From CAZHJE01 sp964532965 (lineage in GTDB: Bacteria > Patescibacteriota > WWE3 > UBA101185 > UBA10185): a DNA stretch of 19,032 nucleotides. The DNA is taken from NCBI GenBank assembly GCA_964532965.1, contig CAZHJE010000012.1, positions 1 through 19,032 on the forward strand, written 5' to 3'. This document shows positions 14,561 through 19,032 of this stretch, piece after piece. Position numbers and translations under genes: made by a program. Position 1 is the stretch's first letter, and each line of letters starts with the position of its first letter. The notes beneath the pieces were generated by a model that did no database searches, was not told the DNA's origin, and saw only the letters and a list, made by a program, of their open reading frames with translations.

Positions 14561-14776
14561 TTAGATTTTTTTAGCATTTTCCTGTGTTCTTTTAATACCA
14601 GCCATCATATTATTAACCCCTTCTGTTAGTAGCCTCAGTTTATCTGCATCAAATTCAGAAGCTGGGCTATCTGGTAATTCCTCTTTAACTTGGTCATATT
14701 TAGCTATATTCGTTCTGCTAGAGTCATCTGGAATAAGTAGCAGGGCGATACGCTGTTCCTTAAGTTCAAAAGCCAT
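14561..14776 (-). CDS. Small hypothetical protein, 71 aa
   Basis: I start it at ATG 14776; a longer frame back to a TTG at 14863 would add a poor hydrophobic/basic extension and overlap the promoter of the divergent methyltransferase. From 14776 the product is soluble and mostly helical (MAFELKEQRIALLLIPDDSS...DADKLRLLTEGVNNMMAGIKRTQENAKKI). A TATTAT box (14786-14791) lies 9 nt upstream. No family recognised. Its last codons lie in the 3' tail that is repeated in the ASCH copies, convergent with ASCH copy A. Confidence 0.5.
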   Translation of the reverse strand: MAFELKEQRIALLLIPDDSSRTNIAKYDQVKEELPDSPASEFDADKLRLLTEGVNNMMAGIKRTQENAKKI

Positions 14777-14850
14777 ATTAAAAAGATAATAATGGATACG
14801 TAGATAGTGCACAAGTCTGCGCAACCAAATTAAAACACTAAGAAAGCTTC

Positions 14851-14859
14851 TGTTATACT
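14851..14859 (+). promoter_or_regulatory. Extended -10 promoter of the 14866 methyltransferase
   Basis: TGtTATACT, 6 nt before ATG at 14866. Confidence 0.65.
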
Positions 14860-14865
14860 TCAATT

Positions 14866-15642
14866 ATGGAAAAGAATTTTTATGATAGAATAGCTAAAAA
14901 ATTTGGCGGTTACGGCTATGGTGATGGTAGAAAACCTAGTTACAAAATTAAATACACAAATGGAGATCCTGAAGAGGTTTTTAAAGAAAAACTTCTTAGC
15001 CTGAGTTCAAAAGACAAAATAGCACTGGATATAGGGTGTGCAGATGGAAAATTTACCCTTTCAGTTGCATCTTATTTTAAGAGAATATTTGGAATTGATA
15101 ATTCAAAGGTGAATTTGAACATAGCAAAAAGCCATAACAGTAATGATGGAAATGAAAATGTTGAATATTCCTTGCAGGATGCAAGCCATACCTCATTTAA
15201 AGATTCTTTTTTTGATGTTGCTTATTGTAGAAGAGGACCATGGGGTCAGACATTTTATAAAGAGTATTTTAGAGTTCTTAAATCAAATGGATATTATATT
15301 GAAATTGGGATAGGTGAAGAAGACACAATAGAAATAAAAAAGTTATTTGGTAGAGGGCAAGGTTTTGAAAAATGGGGTAAATCCAGGCTAGATAAAAATA
15401 TAAATGAATTTAAAAAACTTGGTTTTAAGGTTATTTATGCCGATAACTTTCATTATTTTGAGTATTACCCTTCTTATGATGAGTTAGACTTTTTTTTACA
15501 GGGTGTGCCCATTTTTGAAGATTATGATTCAAAAAAAGATAAAGTAACCTTACAAAAATATGTCAAGAAATTCACTTCTGATGAGGGCATCCTACTTTCG
15601 CGCCATAGAATAGTAATGGTTTTGCAAAAAATTACCAATTGA
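14866..15642 (+). CDS. Class I SAM-dependent methyltransferase
   Basis: 258 residues. Motif I is LDIGCADGKF (54-63), followed by IFGIDNSKVNLNIAKS (motif II), then SFFDVAYCRRGPWG (motif IV) and YFRVLKSNGYYIEIGIGE (motif VI region), the usual Rossmann order. The N-terminus FYDRIAKKFGGYGYGD with NGDPEEVFKEKLLSL is seen in bacterial small-molecule methyltransferases; substrate unknown. The C-terminus is odd: the last codon and TGA stop fall inside a repeated ASCH-gene tail, so the original end may have been replaced. Leaderless-type promoter. Confidence 0.8.
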   Translation: MEKNFYDRIAKKFGGYGYGDGRKPSYKIKYTNGDPEEVFKEKLLSLSSKDKIALDIGCADGKFTLSVASYFKRIFGIDNSKVNLNIAKSHNSNDGNENVEYSLQDASHTSFKDSFFDVAYCRRGPWGQTFYKEYFRVLKSNGYYIEIGIGEEDTIEIKKLFGRGQGFEKWGKSRLDKNINEFKKLGFKVIYADNFHYFEYYPSYDELDFFLQGVPIFEDYDSKKDKVTLQKYVKKFTSDEGILLSRHRIVMVLQKITN

Positions 15643-15741
15643 AAAGCAACAAGAATTTGGCGTAATGGGAATATTTTTAAATTAGGCTTGCAACCAGATT
15701 TTTTTAGCATAGTTAAATTATTTTACATAGTGAAATCGTCT
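15634..15741 (+). pseudogene. 3' remnant of an ASCH gene (copy B)
   Basis: From CCAATTGAAAA at 15634 the sequence matches the last 60 nt of the intact ASCH gene with a few substitutions, including its in-phase TAG (about 15684) and the T-rich tail after it. It then continues to match the downstream flank of copy C (ending ACATAGTGAA) but not that of copy A. The first three quarters of the gene are missing; the methyltransferase gene occupies that place. Confidence 0.85.
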
Positions 15742-15937
15742 ATATACCTTCTTATTACAGTTTAAAACGTTTGTTTTAGGTGACCAATTTTGAACGGTCT
15801 CCAGGGAGTCGAAGCAAAGTCCCTGAATGAAATGAGGGGGAATCCCTGCCTGCCGAAAAATATAGAACAAAAAAACTTGAAAAAATTCCTAAGAGAAATT
15901 GATAATATATATTTTGGATAACTACTATGCAATAGGG
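15742..15937. other. Intergenic region between copy B and the 15950 gene
   Basis: No intact gene seen. It contains the structured element at 15791-15856 described separately and a short in-frame tail (codons AAC GGT CTC ... ) that could be a decayed TnpB C-terminus. The remainder is A/T-rich. Confidence 0.5.
15791..15856 (+). mobile_element. Possible remnant of an IS605/IS1341 right end (omegaRNA-like)
   Basis: GC-rich segment in AT-rich DNA. It has a perfect 6-bp stem CAGGGA (15802-15807) / TCCCTG (15820-15825), then AATGAAATGAGGGGG and AATCCCTGCC. The order of a hairpin, an A/G-rich linker and GGAATCCC-type end resembles right ends of TnpB-carrying IS200/IS605 elements, where the omegaRNA overlaps the end of tnpB. 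No tnpB is present. Recognition is by general pattern only. Confidence 0.35.
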
Positions 15938-15943
15938 TATGAT
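15938..15943 (+). promoter_or_regulatory. -10 box deciding the start of the 15950 gene
   Basis: TATGAT, 6 nt before ATG at 15950. It would lie inside the frame if the longer start (15899) were used, so it favours 15950. Confidence 0.5.
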
Positions 15944-15949
15944 AAATAT

Positions 15950-16477
15950 ATGAACAAAATTGTTGGAGTTAGCGTAATAACTATTTTAATACTTATTCTT
16001 GGTTTCATTTTTTTCTCAAATAAGCAACCGGCACCTAAACCCGCTACTTCATTTGAAAATAATGCACCGATAACAAACACCGCACCTTCACCAACTCCAA
16101 ATACAAACATCAAGGCATCTTTTGCTATTTTTACTAATGGTACTTTTAGAGTTTTTACCGCTTCGATGTATCATAACCTCTCTGAGGATGTTTATATTGA
16201 GTCAAGTAATCCAAACATTGTTAATGTCAAAAAAGCCGGTGTAACTTGGAATGACTTCTTTTCAACATTACCGTTCACATTAACGCCGGAATGTTTAACT
16301 ACTGGTACCAATGAAACGTTTTGTACAGGAAACAATGGAACTTTAAAGTTCTATATAAATGGAGAGCAACGCAACAATGTATTGGATCAAAAAATTAATG
16401 AAGGCGATAAGTTGCTTGTTACGTTTGGCAACGAATCTGACGAAGCAATAAAAAGACAGTTTAGTAAGGTTCCCTAG
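15950..16477 (+). CDS. Membrane-anchored extracellular protein, unknown function
   Basis: I start it at ATG 15950 (175 residues), giving a clean N-terminus MNKIVGVSVITILILILGFI: short basic start then one membrane helix. A Pro/Thr/Asn-rich linker (residues 27-56, APKPATS and later TNTAPSPTPNTN) follows, then a domain of about 120 residues with two cysteines (ECLTTG and TFCTGN) that probably form a disulfide, and a final strand pair (KINEGDKLLVTFGNE). This architecture is common for CPR surface proteins; no family recognised. Stands alone with its own promoter. Confidence 0.65.
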   Translation: MNKIVGVSVITILILILGFIFFSNKQPAPKPATSFENNAPITNTAPSPTPNTNIKASFAIFTNGTFRVFTASMYHNLSEDVYIESSNPNIVNVKKAGVTWNDFFSTLPFTLTPECLTTGTNETFCTGNNGTLKFYINGEQRNNVLDQKINEGDKLLVTFGNESDEAIKRQFSKVP

Positions 16478-16612
16478 CCCTCCCCTAGAATTATATATGA
16501 ATAACACTGCCATGAAAAATACATACAAAAAGAAGAACTCATAAATTTACAAGTTCCCAATTAAATCAAAATACAGATACCAATTTGACTTTAGAAATTG
16601 TCATTAATTGTG

Positions 16613-16621
16613 TGATAAAAT
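16613..16621 (+). promoter_or_regulatory. Extended -10 promoter of the NUDIX gene
   Basis: TGaTAAAAT, 6 nt before ATG at 16628. Confidence 0.65.
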
Positions 16622-16627
16622 CCAGTT

Positions 16628-17101
16628 ATGAATGAATACCCTTACAGAAAAGGTGTAAATGCTGTAGTAGTTGACAGCAACAATAACTTTTTATTAGTTC
16701 AAAGGAGAGCCTATGGTGATAATCAGTGGGATTTTCCAGGTGGTGGTTTAGATGAGAATGAGCTACCAGAAATAGGAATTTTGCGCGAACTCACAGAAGA
16801 GTTGGGTTCAACTAGTTTCGAAATTGTTAAGCAAAGTCCTATTAACATTAAATTCGAGTGGCCTCAAAAAGCAATTGACGCAGGATACCGAAAACATCGG
16901 GTATGGTGGCGCGGACAAGAAAAATATCAATTTATTGTAAGTTTCACAGGAAATAGGTCAGATTTAATTTTGCAAGAGGAAGAAATAAAACGAATTAAAT
17001 GGGTTACATATTCTGAATTGAAGGAGCATTTAATTTTTGAAGACCAGTGGGAAAACGCTAAGTTAGTTATTGAGGATGCAGGACTCCATTCTGAAAAGTA
17101 A
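16628..17101 (+). CDS. NUDIX hydrolase, RppH/Ap4A-type-like
   Basis: 157 residues. The Nudix box G-x5-E-x7-R-E-L-x-E-E-L-G is complete: G39, E45, R53-E54-L55-T56-E57-E58-L59-G60. WDFPGGG before it and the acidic helix EEEIKRIKWVTYSEL after it are typical of the RppH/diadenosine-polyphosphatase side of the superfamily, so a nucleotide or capped RNA substrate is plausible but not shown. Leaderless-type promoter. The broken ASCH gene copy C starts 12 nt downstream with AAGGAG in front, forming an operon. Confidence 0.85.
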   Translation: MNEYPYRKGVNAVVVDSNNNFLLVQRRAYGDNQWDFPGGGLDENELPEIGILRELTEELGSTSFEIVKQSPINIKFEWPQKAIDAGYRKHRVWWRGQEKYQFIVSFTGNRSDLILQEEEIKRIKWVTYSELKEHLIFEDQWENAKLVIEDAGLHSEK

Positions 17102-17104
17102 GGA
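17099..17104 (+). promoter_or_regulatory. Shine-Dalgarno of ASCH copy C
   Basis: TAAGGAG overlaps the NUDIX stop codon and lies about 9 nt before ATG 17114; shows copy C was the second gene of an operon. Confidence 0.6.
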
Positions 17105-17214
17105 GCTATAAGCATGAATTATCAAATGAAACTAAGTTCTAACGCATACGAACAGATAGCATCTGGAGTTAAAGATTTGGAAATTAGGTTATATGATGAA
17201 AAAAGACAACAAAT

Positions 17215-17270
17215 CAACTACTACTAGCTAATGCAGGTAGTATGCTGCAATTTCTTTGCTAAGAAATTAT
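17215..17270. mobile_element. 56-bp double-hairpin insertion in ASCH copy C
   Basis: Bounded exactly by comparison with copy A (CAACAAAT | AAAAGTTGG). Contains two stems: TACTAC...GTAGTA with a 12-nt loop, and a perfect 8-bp stem AATTTCTT-TGCT-AAGAAATT at its right end. It has no coding capacity and its origin is unknown; it could be a MITE-like element. Confidence 0.6.
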
Positions 17271-17504
17271 AAAAGTTGGAGATACTATAACGTTTAAAAA
17301 ATTACCAGAATTAACTGAAGAATTAATAAAAAAGGTAATAGGGTATGTTGTTTTTACTGACTTTGTCACATTGTTTAGCAATGTCGACGGGAAACGAGCT
17401 GGTTGGACAGAAACTGATACACCAGAATCAATGGCAAAAGATATGGAAAAATACTATCCAACTAACGGAATCCCCGCGCTAAAGCACGGGGGATTTGCTC
17501 CTAC

Positions 17505-17918
17505 GTCATGATTTGTTTTGATTTTGAATATATTCTCTAATCACATCCTCGTTTTTTGTACCTACCGATTCCGCAAAATACCCGTCACCCCAAAAACTAT
17601 CTCCCCATAAAAATTCTTCTAGCTCCGGAAACTCGGACCTTATTACTTTAGACGAACCTCCTTTGAGATATTGCATTACTGCGGCTAACGATACACTTGG
17701 TTTAGTCTGAAGCAACAAGTGCACGTGATCTTGCTGAACATTAAGTTCATGTATTACCCAGCCATTAATATCGCAACAATCTTTAAACAATTCTTCCAGT
17801 CTTCTTTTTATATCCCCAAGCAATATGCGCCTTCTATACTTAGGACACCAAACCAAGTGTGTCAGTAGTCTGTGCTTAGTCGAAGCACCTGTTTGATATT
17901 CCATGGACAAATCATGAC
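17505..17918. repeat. 12-bp inverted repeat bracketing tnpA
   Basis: GTCATGATTTGT (17505-17516) and ACAAATCATGAC (17907-17918) are exact reverse complements and enclose the tnpA gene: one covers the stop codon, the other lies directly upstream of the ATG. They could pair in the mRNA. Confidence 0.7.
17506..17904 (-). CDS. tnpA: IS200-family Y1 (HUH) transposase TnpA
   Basis: I start it at ATG 17904; a TTG two codons upstream is also open. The protein (132 aa) has the TnpA opening THLVWCPKYRRRIL, the HUH pair in QDHVHLLLQTK (H62/H64 counting from the TTG) and the catalytic tyrosine Y127 in IREYIQNQ near the C-terminus. Length and motifs are those of complete TnpA, so the enzyme may be active. 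No tnpB is present in the element. The stop codon and the bases before the ATG lie in a 12-bp inverted repeat (17505-17516 / 17907-17918). Confidence 0.9.
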   Translation of the reverse strand: MEYQTGASTKHRLLTHLVWCPKYRRRILLGDIKRRLEELFKDCCDINGWVIHELNVQQDHVHLLLQTKPSVSLAAVMQYLKGGSSKVIRSEFPELEEFLWGDSFWGDGYFAESVGTKNEDVIREYIQNQNKS

Positions 17919-18115
17919 AGGAGAGCTTCCGCTACGCAACTCGCGTTGCTTCGCTACAGGCACGCATTCCTCCCCGCGCTTAAAAGCGCGGAGAATCCTG
18001 CTTTGTTATTGAAAAACAACAAGAGTTTGGCGTAATGGGTATATTTCTAAATTAGGATTGCAATTAGATTTTTTTAGTATAAAAGAATTATTTCACATAG
18101 TGAACAACCACGCAC

Positions 18116-18559
18116 TTACGTACGTGGCTTCTTGAATAGGTCAAGTTGCACTTGTCCTAAATCTTCCATTTCTTGATGTTTTATATAATTTCTTATTGTT
18201 TGTTCATCTACTCCTACTGTTGAAAAAAAGTATCCTACCGACCATATACTTCCCCCTTTATACAGATCCCAAATGAAATCAAACTTCTTCTTTAGACTTG
18301 CGGAGGTATTTGTTTTTAAAATCTGAACTATCTTAGATGCACTATATTTAGGCGGAAAACTTAATACTAAATGTATATGATCAATCTGTACATTCCGTTC
18401 TATATATTCTATGTCTGGGTAATATTTCCGAACTTCATCCAGTTTGATTTCTGCATATTCTTTTACTCCAGATTTTAGTATTTTATGTCTGTACTTTGGT
18501 ATCCAGACTATATGGTACTGTGCGCGATACACAACATGAGCCTGTTTTCTTATTTCCAT
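18116..18559 (-). CDS. tnpA: IS200-family Y1 (HUH) transposase TnpA, second type
   Basis: 147 residues. QYHIVWIPKYRHKIL opening, HUH pair H61-I-H63 in IDHIHLVLSF, and catalytic tyrosine Y125 in RNYIKHQE identify a complete Y1 transposase of the IS200 family; it differs strongly from the other TnpA here. The last codons and the TAA stop fall inside the right-end hairpin repeat. A TAGAAT box ends 6 nt before the ATG (18559), matching the promoter geometry of host genes. Confidence 0.9.
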   Translation of the reverse strand: MEIRKQAHVVYRAQYHIVWIPKYRHKILKSGVKEYAEIKLDEVRKYYPDIEYIERNVQIDHIHLVLSFPPKYSASKIVQILKTNTSASLKKKFDFIWDLYKGGSIWSVGYFFSTVGVDEQTIRNYIKHQEMEDLGQVQLDLFKKPRT

Positions 18560-18565
18560 ACCCTT

Positions 18566-18571
18566 ATTCTA
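18566..18571 (-). promoter_or_regulatory. -10-like box of the second tnpA
   Basis: TAGAAT on the minus strand, 6 nt before ATG at 18559; an AAGGG also lies in that gap and could serve as a Shine-Dalgarno. Confidence 0.4.
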
Positions 18572-18630
18572 ATGGAAGATTTAGGAACCTACTACCTCCA
18601 CGCACTTACGTACGTGGCTTCAAGTTTTGA

Positions 18631-18915
18631 ACTAGTGAAATAATTGTTATCGCTGAGAAAGTTGTCATCGTAGAATTAGCTGGTATAAGTGATGCGTGGT
18701 TTCAAAGAAATAATCTTATTGCTCTAACACTAACACTGTCCAAGAGTTATGAAAATGATTCAAATGTAATTGCCTCGCTAATGTTACCCCTTGCATTAGT
18801 TGATATTAATATAGTAGAAATAATATCAACACATCAGAAACTCATTTTTGTTTTAGATAGAAAAGATTTGGATAAGAGTTTAAATGCATTCGAGGAAAGT
18901 GGATACACTAGATAA
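18631..18915 (+). pseudogene. 5'-truncated ACT-domain (aspartokinase-like) fragment
   Basis: An open frame of 94 codons with no usable start (an in-frame TGA lies right before it and the first ATG is deep inside at about 18780). The final part, INIVEIISTHQKLIFVLDRK followed by DLDKSLNAFEESG, reads like the C-terminal ACT subdomain of aspartate-kinase-type proteins. Its missing N-terminus lies where IS200-type element 2 and the ASCH flank now are, so a deletion during transposition is likely. Its stop overlaps the start of the next gene (TAATG), showing it was the first gene of an operon. Confidence 0.5.
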
Positions 18916-19032
18916 TGAATAAAAAAACCATTTTACTCTTACTTCCACTACTAATCATCATATTCTTAACTTACGGGCAATCACAAAACCCCTCTAGCAT
19001 AGTTACACCTATCAAACTTACTAATAGCAGTG
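18915..19032 (+). CDS. N-terminus of a membrane-anchored or secreted protein (cut by window edge)
   Basis: Starts at ATG 18915 overlapping the upstream TAA. The visible 39 residues are a typical signal or anchor sequence: MNKK, a hydrophobic core TILLLLPLLIIIFLTYG, then a polar Ser/Pro/Asn-rich stretch (QSQNPSSIVTPI). The mature domain is outside the window. With its upstream partner truncated, expression of this gene may now depend on the inserted element. Confidence 0.65.
   Translation, partial: MNKKTILLLLPLLIIIFLTYGQSQNPSSIVTPIKLTNSS

Larger units (their letters stand above)
17461..18007 (-). mobile_element. IS200-type element 1 (TnpA-only), 547 bp
   Basis: Limits are read directly from the interrupted ASCH gene: TATCCA before and ATTGAAAAAC after are adjacent in copy A, with no target duplication, as expected for Y1-transposase elements. 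Each end carries a GC-rich hairpin: 17472-17491 (CCCCGCGC/GCACGGGG, one mismatch) and 17974-17991 (CCGCGCT/AGCGCGG), the hallmark of IS200/IS605 ends. The element is more GC-rich than its surroundings. The single gene is tnpA on the minus strand. Confidence 0.85.
17114..18052 (+). pseudogene. ASCH-domain gene, broken copy C
   Basis: Reads as the intact copy A for 34 codons (MNYQMKLSSNAYEQIASGV and onward), then a 56-bp insertion (17215-17270) gives a TAG at 17225. Beyond it the gene continues (17271-17460) with only a few differences from copy A, is interrupted again at TATCCA by the 547-bp IS200-type element, and resumes at 18008 (ATTGAAAAACAAC) to its TAG at about 18052. Removing both insertions restores the whole reading frame, so inactivation was recent relative to the duplication. 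Confidence 0.9.
18105..18627 (-). mobile_element. IS200-type element 2 (TnpA-only), about 520 bp
   Basis: Both ends carry the same 24-nt direct repeat (18108-18131 and 18598-18621) beginning with the hairpin CCACGCACTTACGTACGTGG. Outer limits are approximate. It follows the ASCH copy C flank ending CACATAGTGAA, the same point as in the copy B flank, so it entered the ASCH-gene downstream region. Unlike element 1 its hairpins and transposase are unrelated in sequence. Confidence 0.8.

Noticed and set aside
14777..14863. N-terminal extension of the small minus-strand gene from a TTG
   Set aside because: The extension covers the promoter of the divergent methyltransferase; the internal ATG at 14776 has a -10 box and starts a more natural sequence.
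17472..17991. CRISPR-like pair of GC-rich palindromes
   Set aside because: Only two hairpins, at the two ends of a transposase-bearing insertion; they are IS200-type ends, not an array.

Overview
The window is 19 kb of AT-rich bacterial DNA read with the standard code (UAA, UAG and UGA all end genes). The best fit is a Patescibacteria/CPR-type genome, for example a Saccharibacteria- or Katanobacteria-like lineage. Support is the gene content (a DUF5652-like protein, a DUF2079-like membrane protein, a 39-residue Lys/Ala/Thr-rich basic protein, TnpA-only IS200 elements, many stand-alone small enzymes) and the promoter layout. The lineage is an inference; no marker gene is present. A run of 100 N at 4793-4892 shows this is a scaffold.

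Region 1 (1-9005) is an array of small accessory enzymes, mostly on the + strand and mostly with their own promoter: a methyltransferase (minus, cut by the window edge), a nucleotidyltransferase-fold protein, two small membrane proteins, an unknown protein, an HD phosphohydrolase, a nicotinamidase-like hydrolase coupled to a P-loop kinase, an unknown gene crossed by the gap, a peptidase-E-like hydrolase, an HhH-GPD DNA glycosylase-like protein (minus), a second HD protein and a large DUF4173-like membrane protein. Most act, by family, on nucleotides, nucleic acids or small metabolites.

Region 2 (9019-13617) holds a small anchored protein, the DUF5652-like protein, the basic mini-protein (with the strongest Shine-Dalgarno in the window and a hairpin terminator), tRNA-Val(CAC), a class-A-beta-lactamase-fold serine hydrolase, a duplicated half tRNA next to tRNA-Val(UAC), a two-gene operon (flavodoxin/ferredoxin-reductase-like protein plus DUF2079-like membrane protein) and tRNA-Gln(UUG).

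Region 3 (13660-19032) is built around three copies of one ASCH-domain gene: an intact copy behind an alpha/beta hydrolase, a 3' remnant fused to the end of a methyltransferase gene, and a broken copy behind a NUDIX gene. The broken copy carries a 56-bp hairpin insertion and a 547-bp IS200-type element, and a second, unrelated IS200-type element lies just downstream of it. A 5'-truncated ACT-domain fragment and the start of a membrane or secreted protein end the window.

The strongest general signal is the promoter grammar. About fifteen genes have a -10 box of the form TAnnnT, usually preceded by TGn, ending 6 or 7 nt before the start codon with no Shine-Dalgarno. That places the predicted transcription start at the start codon, so leaderless mRNAs look like the rule here. 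Shine-Dalgarno sequences appear mainly in front of second genes of operons and the basic mini-protein.
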